40,457 nt of DNA from Rhodoferax sp. (GTDB taxonomy: Bacteria; Pseudomonadota; Gammaproteobacteria; Burkholderiales; Burkholderiaceae_C). Positions 1 through 6,926 of the stretch are shown here, piece by piece. Position numbers and translations under genes: made by a program. A model generated the notes under the pieces. It did not search any database and was not told the DNA's origin. It saw nothing but the letters and a program-made list of their open reading frames with translations. The stretch is taken from positions 1-40,457 of the forward strand of contig NZ_JAAFHA010000028.1 of assembly GCF_010365055.1 (NCBI RefSeq). Reading direction: 5' to 3'. Each line of letters begins with the position of its first letter. Within the stretch, counting starts at the first letter, position 1.

Positions 1-265
1 GTGCTCGTCGAGACTGGCTGGTCACAAAGAGCTCATCCTATTTGCTCTTGGCCCAACCGTTTTTCAAACGGTGCACTTCGTACTTGAACCCGCGCAACAA
101 AACGGCCTCTGGCCCGCGTCGAATATACACAGTTAGCTATCGAAATAATTATCAACTAAACCTGTTCCAGGATCGCAGCAGTGCTGGGCAATGACCTGGA
201 TTTTTACGCGATACCGTTGCAGGCTGACGCAAAGCATTCGACAGGGCGCGACAATACGTTTCATT
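1..265. other. Left-edge stretch without a supported gene
   Basis: I see no supportable gene here. The stretch holds a perfect 7-bp inverted repeat (56-62 with 66-72, 3-base loop) with no T-tract after it. On the minus strand a 30-codon frame runs from a GTG at 130 to a stop at 38-40; it has no clear ribosome binding site and is closed upstream by a stop, so it is not called. The promoter of the DUF1841 gene must lie in the right part, but I cannot pick out convincing -35 and -10 boxes. Confidence 0.4.
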
Positions 266-700
266 ATGTTTTCACCCTCACAAGCGGATGTCCGCCGATT
301 TCTTTGTTCAATCTATGCCAAAGCCCAGGCCGGTCAGCCGATGGAGGCGATCGAAACACTGGCGAGCTTGTGGATGGATGAGCACCCCGAGTACCACGCC
401 GAGTTCGCTGATGTAGACGCTGCCCTGGCTGGCATGCAGACGACTGAGGACGGCCAGACCAATCCGTTCCTGCATTTGTCGATGCACCTGTCCATCAGCG
501 AGCAGTGCAGCATTGACCAGCCACGCGGCATTCGCCAGGCGGTGGAGCTGCTCACGCACCGGCTCGATTCCTTGCACCTGGCGCACCATGAGGTGATGGA
601 GTGCCTGGGCCAGATGATCTGGGAGAGTCAGCGTGCGGGGTGTCCGCCCGATGGCGCGTCCTACATCGCCTGCGTGCAAGAGCGCGCCACGCGCGACTGA
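266..700 (+). CDS. DUF1841 family protein
   Basis: A 144-residue cytoplasmic protein without signal peptide or membrane segment. The N-terminus MFSPSQADVRRF and the later run of histidines around LTHRLDSLHLAHHEVMECLG fit the DUF1841 family, which is common in beta- and gamma-proteobacteria and has no established function. The open frame extends upstream to 191, but the ATG at 266 gives the family's usual N-terminus, so I chose it. The HxxH-like cluster near the C-terminus could bind metal or be structural; that is a guess. The gene stands alone and converges with the cytochrome c gene, separated from it by a terminator. Family assignment is from recognition of the sequence; function is unknown. 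Confidence 0.75.
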   Translation: MFSPSQADVRRFLCSIYAKAQAGQPMEAIETLASLWMDEHPEYHAEFADVDAALAGMQTTEDGQTNPFLHLSMHLSISEQCSIDQPRGIRQAVELLTHRLDSLHLAHHEVMECLGQMIWESQRAGCPPDGASYIACVQERATRD

Positions 701-710
701 TAGGGGGACG

Positions 711-742
711 AAAAAAAGCCGCTTGGACTCAAGCGGCTTTTT
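711..742. terminator. Bidirectional Rho-independent terminator
   Basis: A perfect 8-bp stem (718-725 with 730-737) closes a GACT loop. It is flanked by an A-tract (711-717) and a T-tract (738-742), so it can end transcription in both directions. It lies between the stop codons of the converging DUF1841 and cytochrome c genes, which is where such an element is expected. Confidence 0.9.
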
Positions 743-760
743 GTGACGCGCCGTGTCGTC

Positions 761-1426
761 TTATTTGAACTTGGCTTGCGGCAAGGTCTTGAGCACACCC
801 GGCAGCGAACTGACGTAGCCTGCCAGGTCTTTGAGTTCTGCATTGGAGAATTGCTTGGCCACGCCGCCCATGATGGGGTTGCTGCGGCCCCACAGCGCCT
901 TGCCTTCGGCTTTGTAAGACTTGAGCGCCACAAACAGGTAGTCGGCCGGCTGGCCGGCAATTTTGGGGTAGCTGGGGTCAATCGGCTTGCTGAAGTTGTC
1001 GCCATGGCAAGACACGCAGGCGCCTTTTTGCAACAGCGCTGTGACCTGGGCCGAGCCTGCGGCAGCGGGGCCTGGTGCCGGCGTCGCTGGCGCCTTGTCA
1101 TTCGCTTCATAATAGGCCGCGACATCGGCAATGTCCTGATCGCTCAGGCCAGCCGCAATGCCGCGCATGGTGGGGTGCTTGCGGTCGCCCTTTTTGTAGG
1201 CACTCAGCGCTGAGACCATGTACTTGGCGCCCTGGCCTGAGATCATGGGCACCTTGTACACCTCGGGAAAGCTGGCCTGGTAGCCCTTGATGCCGTGGCA
1301 GCCGATGCACATGGCGATTTTCTTTTCACCCGCTTTGGCGTCACCGGTGAGGTCCTGTGCGTTGGCAGCAGAAGCCGTGACACAAGCGAGCAGCACGGCA
1401 GACAGTGGCGACAGGAATTTATTCAT
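761..1426 (-). CDS. Diheme cytochrome c, c4-like
   Basis: A 221-residue periplasmic electron carrier with a Sec signal peptide (about residues 1-23, ending ASAANA) and two tandem cytochrome c domains. The heme sites are CIGCH at 40-44 and CVSCH at 137-141. Methionines such as the one in HPTMRGI (about 87) and the one in NPIMGG are candidate axial ligands. Two domains in about 200 residues is typical of cytochrome c4, which passes electrons from the bc1 complex to terminal oxidases. The frame could start 7 codons earlier, but the ATG at 1426 gives a normal signal peptide. It is transcribed away from the MoxR gene, with a shared intergenic region of about 100 bp. Confidence is high for a diheme c-type cytochrome and lower for the exact partner. 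Confidence 0.88.
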   Translation of the reverse strand: MNKFLSPLSAVLLACVTASAANAQDLTGDAKAGEKKIAMCIGCHGIKGYQASFPEVYKVPMISGQGAKYMVSALSAYKKGDRKHPTMRGIAAGLSDQDIADVAAYYEANDKAPATPAPGPAAAGSAQVTALLQKGACVSCHGDNFSKPIDPSYPKIAGQPADYLFVALKSYKAEGKALWGRSNPIMGGVAKQFSNAELKDLAGYVSSLPGVLKTLPQAKFK

Positions 1427-1528
1427 TTTGCTGGGACAATCAACCAAAGTTTGAGATAGATCAGAGAATTATTATATCGGTCAACTTTCTTCTACGACAC
1501 TGCTGCTTCCCCCAATCAAGTCACCACC

Positions 1529-2383
1529 ATGAAATTTCACGGAACCCAAAATTACGTCGCCACCCCGGATCTGATGCTGTCGGTCAATGCCGCCATCACG
1601 CTCAAGCGGCCACTGCTGGTCAAGGGCGAGCCCGGCACCGGCAAAACCATGCTGGCCGAGGAGGTGGCAGGCGCCTTGAACATGCCGCTGCTGCAGTGGC
1701 ACATCAAATCGACCACCAAGGCGCAACAGGGCCTGTATGAATATGACGCGGTCAGCCGCCTGCGCGATTCGCAGCTGTCCAGCATAGACGGCGGCGAGCG
1801 CGTCAAAGACATTCACAACTACATCCTCAAGGGCGTGCTGTGGCAGGCCTTTACCGCTGACGAGCCGGTGGCCCTGCTGATTGATGAAATCGACAAGGCC
1901 GACATCGAGTTTCCGAACGACTTGCTGCGCGAGATCGACCGCATGGAGTTCTATTGCTACGAAACCCGTGAGCTGATCAAAGCCAAAAACCGGCCGCTGG
2001 TGTTCATCACCTCGAACAACGAAAAAGAACTGCCAGACGCCTTCTTGCGCCGTTGCTTCTTTCACTACATCAAGTTTCCCGATGCCGACACCATGCGCAG
2101 CATTGTTGACGTGCACTTTCCCGGCCTGAAAAAAGAACTGCTGAGCGCAGCCATGAAAACGTTTTATGACGTGCGCAGCCTGCCGGGCCTCAAAAAGAAA
2201 CCCTCCACCAGCGAGTTGCTGGACTGGCTCAAGCTGCTGCTGGCCGAAGACATTCCGCTTGACGTGCTGCAAACCCCGGCGGACAAGGTGGCAGTGCCGC
2301 CGCTGGTCGGCGCATTGCTGAAGAACGAGCAAGACGTGAGCTTGTTTGAAAAATTGGTGTTCATGCAGCGGCATAACCGCTGA
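1529..2383 (+). CDS. MoxR-family AAA+ ATPase
   Basis: A 284-residue cytoplasmic AAA+ ATPase. Walker A is GEPGTGKT at residues 33-40, Walker B is LLIDEID at 116-122, and a sensor-1 motif (FITSNNEKELPDAFLRR) with arginine-finger-like arginines follows. This is the MoxR group, which acts with von Willebrand factor A (VWA) proteins as a chaperone or metal-insertion pair. The matching CoxE-like VWA gene lies at 3853-5064, separated here by an acetyltransferase and a toxin-antitoxin pair instead of being adjacent. In CO dehydrogenase clusters the related CoxD/CoxE proteins help assemble the active site, but no such target is in this window. The specific client is unknown. Confidence 0.88.
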   Translation: MKFHGTQNYVATPDLMLSVNAAITLKRPLLVKGEPGTGKTMLAEEVAGALNMPLLQWHIKSTTKAQQGLYEYDAVSRLRDSQLSSIDGGERVKDIHNYILKGVLWQAFTADEPVALLIDEIDKADIEFPNDLLREIDRMEFYCYETRELIKAKNRPLVFITSNNEKELPDAFLRRCFFHYIKFPDADTMRSIVDVHFPGLKKELLSAAMKTFYDVRSLPGLKKKPSTSELLDWLKLLLAEDIPLDVLQTPADKVAVPPLVGALLKNEQDVSLFEKLVFMQRHNR

Positions 2384-2412
2384 AGCGCAGATTCAAAACC
2401 CGGAAATTGACC

Positions 2413-3006
2413 ATGGCCTTCGTTGAACCTGTCACCCTGGCGGCACGCGGCATTGCATTGGTGCCACTGGCATTGCATCACGCGGACGGTTTGCGCGCCG
2501 CCGCCGCCGATGGTGAACTATGGAAAATTCGCGTCACCTCCGTGCCCGAGCCGGGGCAAACGCTGTCCTACATTGAGAATGCGTTGGCGATGCGTGAGGC
2601 GGGTAATCATTTTGCCTTCTGTGTGCTGGACAGCGCCACTGGCAAGGTGCTGGGTAGTACCCGCTACCACGACATCGTGCCGGCTATTGGGCGCGTCGAG
2701 ATTGGCTGGACCTGGTACGCCAAAAGCAGCCAGCGCAGCCACGTCAATACTACTGCCAAGTTGGTCCTGCTGACGCACGCCTTTGAGACTTTGGGCTGCA
2801 ACGTGGTGGGCTGGCGCACCGACAACTTCAACTTCGCCTCGCAAGCCGCCATCGAGCGCCTGGGGGCCAAAAAGGACGGCGTGCTGCGCGGCCATGCCTT
2901 GCGGCGCGACGGCACGATTCGCGACACGGTGATGTACAGCATGCGCGCCGGCGAATGGCCGGAGGCCAAGGCGCAATTGCTGTATTTGCTGGACAAGCCG
3001 CGCTGA
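2413..3006 (+). CDS. GNAT family N-acetyltransferase, RimJ/RimL-like
   Basis: A 197-residue acetyltransferase of the GNAT superfamily, closest in appearance to the RimJ/RimL type that acetylates N-terminal amines or small molecules with acetyl-CoA. The family pattern is visible: an early LVPLALHHADGL segment, a central strand with GSTRYHDIVP and EIGWTWYAKSSQRS, and a late NFASQAAIERLGAKKDGVLRGH segment that matches the usual end of the fold. I preferred the ATG at 2413 over the TTG at 2407. It lies 29 bp after the MoxR ATPase gene and is probably co-transcribed with it. The substrate cannot be read from the sequence. Confidence 0.8.
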   Translation: MAFVEPVTLAARGIALVPLALHHADGLRAAAADGELWKIRVTSVPEPGQTLSYIENALAMREAGNHFAFCVLDSATGKVLGSTRYHDIVPAIGRVEIGWTWYAKSSQRSHVNTTAKLVLLTHAFETLGCNVVGWRTDNFNFASQAAIERLGAKKDGVLRGHALRRDGTIRDTVMYSMRAGEWPEAKAQLLYLLDKPR

Positions 3007-3032
3007 ATTGAATCGGACAAATTCGCCTGAAA

Positions 3033-3055
3033 TGTATATACTCAAAAGATATACA
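3033..3055. promoter_or_regulatory. Operator-like inverted repeat upstream of vapBC
   Basis: TGTATAT (3033-3039) and its exact complement ATATACA (3049-3055) are separated by 9 bases. The repeat ends 13 bases before the vapB start codon. Type II antitoxins of the AbrB class usually bind such palindromes to repress their own operon, so this is very likely the autoregulatory operator, overlapping the promoter. It implies that vapBC has its own transcription start within the longer run. Confidence 0.75.
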
Positions 3056-3068
3056 AAGTGAGGCCATC

Positions 3069-3440
3069 ATGCGCAACTCAACACCCCAATCCCAGTCGGC
3101 GTCATCCAGGCAGACCACCACCGTATTTACCTCTGGCAACAGCCAGGCGGTGCGTTTGCCAAAAGCATTTCGCTTTGACGCCAAGGTCGTAGAAATTGAG
3201 CGGCGCGGTGATGAAGTCATCCTGCGGGCTAAGCGGCAAACTGTCGGAGACATCCTCAAACACTTGCCGCAGCCGAGTACCAAAGAGTGCGAAGAGTGGA
3301 GCCGCGTTGAAGCTCTCATCGATGACCCTCAGCCACAGGAGCGCGATTGGGATGCACTGCTGGGACCAGCGCAACCTGAACCCGTGACAGTTAAACCAGC
3401 AGCAACACGGAGCACGCGCAAAAAGACGCTCAGCAAATGA
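3069..3440 (+). CDS. vapB: VapB-type antitoxin (SpoVT/AbrB domain)
   Basis: A 123-residue antitoxin. Residues about 18-60 form an AbrB/MazE-like swapped-hairpin DNA-binding domain, recognised by FTSGNSQAVRLPKAFRF and the following VVEIERRGDEVIL. The C-terminal part, rich in charged and proline residues, should wrap around and inhibit the toxin. At 123 residues it is longer than the usual 75-90, with a basic tail ending in RKKTLSK. It has a purine-rich ribosome binding site (GAGG) and a palindromic operator just upstream. Its stop codon overlaps the toxin start (ATGA), so the two are translationally coupled. Confidence 0.88.
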   Translation: MRNSTPQSQSASSRQTTTVFTSGNSQAVRLPKAFRFDAKVVEIERRGDEVILRAKRQTVGDILKHLPQPSTKECEEWSRVEALIDDPQPQERDWDALLGPAQPEPVTVKPAATRSTRKKTLSK

Positions 3441-3844
3441 TGTACTTGCTTGACACCAACATCATCAGCTACTTCTTGCGGGGCGCCTCCCCCGCCCTGA
3501 ATCAGCGCATTTTGGACAGTGCGCCAGAAGTGCTGGCGATCTCCATCATCAGCGCCGGTGAATTGCGTTACGGACTGAGCCGCTTGCACCCATCGCGCCG
3601 TGCCGCCCAGCTGACCCACCAGCTTGATGCGCTGCTGACGGCAGTGGCCGTACTGGCCCTGCCCCCTGACGCAGCCCAGCACTACGGCACCGCAAGATCA
3701 CAGCTTGAAGCTGCAGGCACGCCCATCGGCGGCAATGACCTCTGGATCGCCGCCCATGCGCTCTCCCAAGACCTGATACTGGTGACCAACAATACCCGCG
3801 AGTTTGAACGGGTGCCCAGCCTCCGACTTGAAAACTGGCTCTGA
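3437..3844 (+). CDS. vapC: VapC-type PIN-domain toxin
   Basis: A 135-residue PIN-domain ribonuclease, the toxin of a type II system. The acidic metal-binding residues are present: D6 in LLDTNIIS, E42 in SAGELRYG, D101 in GGNDLWIAA, and the TNNTREF motif near 117-123. VapC toxins cleave RNA, often initiator tRNA or rRNA, when the antitoxin is degraded. The active site looks intact, so this is probably functional. A start at the second methionine (3440) is possible. The gene ends only 8 bp before the CoxE-like gene, which fits insertion of the module into an older operon. Confidence 0.9.
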   Translation: MMYLLDTNIISYFLRGASPALNQRILDSAPEVLAISIISAGELRYGLSRLHPSRRAAQLTHQLDALLTAVAVLALPPDAAQHYGTARSQLEAAGTPIGGNDLWIAAHALSQDLILVTNNTREFERVPSLRLENWL

Positions 3845-3852
3845 ACAACACC

Positions 3853-5064
3853 ATGCTGATTGACTTTTTTTACACCCTGCGCGCGGCCAAACTGCCGGTC
3901 TCCGTGAAGGAATTCCTCACCCTGCTCGAAGCGCTTAAAGAGGGTGTCGTCGGCCCCAACGCGCCCGAGCCTGAGGCTGACGCCCAGGCCAGCGGCTACA
4001 AGATTGAGGATTTCTACTACCTGAGCCGCGCCACGCTGGTCAAGGACGAAAAGCACTACGACAAGTTTGATCGCGCCTTTGCCGCCTACTTCAAAGGTGT
4101 CGAGAGCATTGCCGACTTCACCAAAGAAGTGCCGCTCGACTGGCTGCGCCAGATGCTGGAACTCAACCTGAGTCCCGAAGAAAAGGCCGCCATTGAAAAG
4201 ATGGGCTGGGACGAGTTGATGGAGACCTTGAAGAAGCGCTTTGAAGAACAGAAGGAGCGCCACGAAGGCGGCAGCAAGTGGATCGGCACCGGCGGTACCA
4301 GCCCGTTTGGTCATGGGGGCTACAACCCGCAAGGCATCCGCATTGGGGGCGCTGGCAAAAACAAGAGCGCGGTCAAGGTCTGGGAGCAGCGCGCCTACAA
4401 GGACTACGACGATACGCAAGAGCTGGGCACGCGCAACATCAAGGTGGCGCTGCGCCGCCTGCGCAAGTTTGCCCGCGAAGGCCACGAAGAAGAGCTGGAC
4501 CTGGACAACACCATCAAGTCGACGGCCGCCAACGCGGGCTACCTGGATATCAAGATGGTGCCCGAGCGCCACAACAACGTCAAAGTGCTGTTGCTGATGG
4601 ACGTCGGTGGCACCATGGACGAGCACATTGCCCGGGTGGAAGAGCTGTTCAGCGCCAGCAAGACCGAATTCAAGCACCTGGAGTTTTACTACTTTCACAA
4701 CTGTGTCTATGATTTCATGTGGAAGAACAACCGGCGCCGCTTCAGCGAAAAGTTTGAGACCTGGGACATCATCCGCAAGTACAACAAGGACTACAAGCTG
4801 ATTTTCGTTGGCGACGCCACCATGAGCCCCTATGAAATTCTGCAGCCCGGCGGTAGCGTGGAATACAACAACCAGGAGGCCGGGGTGGAATGGCTGGGGC
4901 GGCTGACCAGCGCCTTTCCCAAATTTGCCTGGATCAACCCCGAGCCGCAAGGCGTGTGGCAGTACCGCCAGAGCATCAGCGTCGTGCAGCAACTCATGAA
5001 CCAGCGCATGTTCCCACTCACCCTCAAGGGCCTGGAAGACACCATGCGACTGTTGACCAAATGA
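3853..5064 (+). CDS. CoxE-like VWA-domain protein
   Basis: A 403-residue cytoplasmic protein of the CoxE-like VWA family, the usual partner of a MoxR ATPase. The N-terminal two thirds are charged and helical, with a glycine-rich linker around 140-165 (SKWIGTGGTSPFGHGGYNPQG). The C-terminal third holds the VWA fold, starting at VLLLMDVGGTMD. The canonical metal site is DxSxS; here it reads DVGGT, so the first serine is a glycine and the second a threonine, a variation I associate with this subfamily. The start has no clear ribosome binding site and follows the VapC stop by 8 bp. Its end overlaps tamA by ATGA. Role: probably a MoxR-dependent assembly factor, client unknown. Confidence 0.85.
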   Translation: MLIDFFYTLRAAKLPVSVKEFLTLLEALKEGVVGPNAPEPEADAQASGYKIEDFYYLSRATLVKDEKHYDKFDRAFAAYFKGVESIADFTKEVPLDWLRQMLELNLSPEEKAAIEKMGWDELMETLKKRFEEQKERHEGGSKWIGTGGTSPFGHGGYNPQGIRIGGAGKNKSAVKVWEQRAYKDYDDTQELGTRNIKVALRRLRKFAREGHEEELDLDNTIKSTAANAGYLDIKMVPERHNNVKVLLLMDVGGTMDEHIARVEELFSASKTEFKHLEFYYFHNCVYDFMWKNNRRRFSEKFETWDIIRKYNKDYKLIFVGDATMSPYEILQPGGSVEYNNQEAGVEWLGRLTSAFPKFAWINPEPQGVWQYRQSISVVQQLMNQRMFPLTLKGLEDTMRLLTK

Positions 5065-6926
5065 AGCGGGCGCTGCTCAGTCTGCTTGCGACCATGATGC
5101 TCACGGGCATCCCCGCGTTGCTGTGGGCGCAAGCGCTGGAAGCCAGTCCAACCGTTGCGGCGTCAACGCCCGACGTGCCAGCTGCACCGGCGCAGCCGGC
5201 GTTTGAACTCACCATTGAGGGGCCCGATGAAATTCGCGCGCTGCTCGGGCGCCACCTTGAACTCTTGCGTTACCGGGAATTAACGGACCTGAGCGACAGC
5301 GAACTGACGCGCTTGCTGCTAGATGCCGAAAAAAATGTCCGGGAACTGGTCGCCACGCTGGGCTACTTCTCGCCAGAGATCGAGTTCAGGCAAAAAGCAG
5401 CCGAGAGCGACCGCGCGACGCGTTTGTTGACCTTGAACGTTGTGCCCGGCGAGCCGACCGTCGTGGGTGAAGTCGAGGTCGAGTTCAAGGGGCCGATCGC
5501 GACCGAACCGGCGGCCCACCAGCAACGCCAGCAGATTGAAGACAACTGGTCATTGCGACCTGGCATGCGCTTCAGCCAATCCCGCTGGGCCGCCGCCAAG
5601 CAGCAGGCGCTACGCCAACTCACCAGCCAACGCTACGCCACCGGACAACTCGGCGCCACCTTGGCCGACATTGATCCGGTCGCGCGCAGCGCACGTTTGA
5701 AGGTCACGCTGGACTCGGGGCCGTCTTACCAGCTCGGTGGCCTGGTGATCAGCGGACTGGAGCGTTATGACGCCGAACTGGTGACGCGGCTGGCGCGCCT
5801 GCCCGCTAACGCCAGCTACGACCAGGCGCAACTCGTGGCCGCGCAGCAGCGCCTGGCCGACAGCGGTTACTTCGACTCGGCCTTTCTCACGCTCGACACC
5901 TCGGGCGACCCCTCTAGCACACCGGTGTTGGTGCAGCTACGCGAGGCACGTCTGCAAAAGCTGGTGCTGGGCATTGGCGCCAGCACCGACGGCGGCGCCC
6001 GCCTGTCGGTCGAACACACGCACCACAAAGTGCCGGGCATCGGCTGGCGCGCTGTCAGCAAGCTGATGCTCGATCGCGAGACACGTTCGATCGGCACGGA
6101 GCTGACCTCGCGACCCGACGCGGACAACTGGCGCTGGGTCACGGCTGCCCAGCTGCAGAATCAAAATCTGGGCAGCTTTGACATCAACAGCCAAAGTCTG
6201 CGCGCTGGCCGCAGCCAGATGGGCGACCGGATAGACCGCAACTACTACCTGCAATATGACCGGGCTGACACCGCCACCAGCGAGGCCACGGCACCGGCCA
6301 CGGCATCAGCGCTGAGCGCGAATTACGCCTTTACCTTGCGCAACTTTGACAGTCTGCCCTTTCCCAACAGCGGCTGGGGATGGGGCGCGGAGGTCGGCGG
6401 CGGCAGCACGCTGGGCGCTCAGCGGGACCTGTTTGGCCGCGTGTTGACGCGCGCTCTGGGCTATTGGCCATTGGGGCGCAGCGCCGATGGGGACACGAGC
6501 GCCGTGCGCGCCGGCCGCCTGGCGCTGCGCGCGCAGGCCGGTGCGGTACTCGCCAAGGACGGCGTCAACCTGCCGAGCACCCAACTGTTCCTGACCGGCG
6601 GCGACAACACGGTGCGCGGCTATGGCTACCGAGACCTCGGCGTTACGCTGCCCGATGGACAAATCACCCCGGGCCGCTACCTGGCGGTGGGCAGCGTGGA
6701 GTGGCAGCGCCCGATGGCACGCGACGGCCGTTTGAGCGAATGGGAAAGCACCGTTTTCATCGACGCCGGCGCCGTGGCCGACAAGCCGGCCGAGCTGCGC
6801 GCGAAGGTCGGTGTCGGGGTTGGGGCGCGCTGGAGGAGCCCGGTCGGGCCGCTGCAGATTGATCTGGCTTACGGCGTGGCGGTCAAGCGCTTTCGCCTGC
6901 ACCTGAACGTGGGGTTCAGCTTCTGA
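5061..6926 (+). CDS. tamA: TamA, outer-membrane Omp85-family assembly protein
   Basis: A 621-residue outer-membrane protein with a signal peptide (about 1-24). POTRA-like domains follow (about 45-300), then a 16-strand Omp85 barrel. The diagnostic barrel motif VRGY is at 518-521 (GGDNTVRGYGYRDLG), and the chain ends in an aromatic residue (GFSF), as expected for BamA recognition. TamA with inner-membrane TamB forms the TAM complex, implicated in autotransporter insertion and in phospholipid transport to the outer membrane. The frame stays open upstream to 4890, but the ATG at 5061 gives the signal peptide and overlaps the stop of the VWA gene. TamB follows directly with a 1-base overlap. Confidence 0.92.
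   Translation: MKRALLSLLATMMLTGIPALLWAQALEASPTVAASTPDVPAAPAQPAFELTIEGPDEIRALLGRHLELLRYRELTDLSDSELTRLLLDAEKNVRELVATLGYFSPEIEFRQKAAESDRATRLLTLNVVPGEPTVVGEVEVEFKGPIATEPAAHQQRQQIEDNWSLRPGMRFSQSRWAAAKQQALRQLTSQRYATGQLGATLADIDPVARSARLKVTLDSGPSYQLGGLVISGLERYDAELVTRLARLPANASYDQAQLVAAQQRLADSGYFDSAFLTLDTSGDPSSTPVLVQLREARLQKLVLGIGASTDGGARLSVEHTHHKVPGIGWRAVSKLMLDRETRSIGTELTSRPDADNWRWVTAAQLQNQNLGSFDINSQSLRAGRSQMGDRIDRNYYLQYDRADTATSEATAPATASALSANYAFTLRNFDSLPFPNSGWGWGAEVGGGSTLGAQRDLFGRVLTRALGYWPLGRSADGDTSAVRAGRLALRAQAGAVLAKDGVNLPSTQLFLTGGDNTVRGYGYRDLGVTLPDGQITPGRYLAVGSVEWQRPMARDGRLSEWESTVFIDAGAVADKPAELRAKVGVGVGARWRSPVGPLQIDLAYGVAVKRFRLHLNVGFSF

Noticed and set aside
38..130. 30-codon minus-strand frame starting with GTG
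   Set aside because: No ribosome binding site, no ATG and no recognised family. It is too short to support.
308..679. Long antisense frame opposite the DUF1841 gene
   Set aside because: GC-rich coding DNA commonly leaves open antisense frames. The plus-strand frame has the family signature.
3682..4992. 436-codon antisense frame opposite the VWA gene
   Set aside because: No domain signature was seen; the plus-strand CoxE-like protein explains the region.
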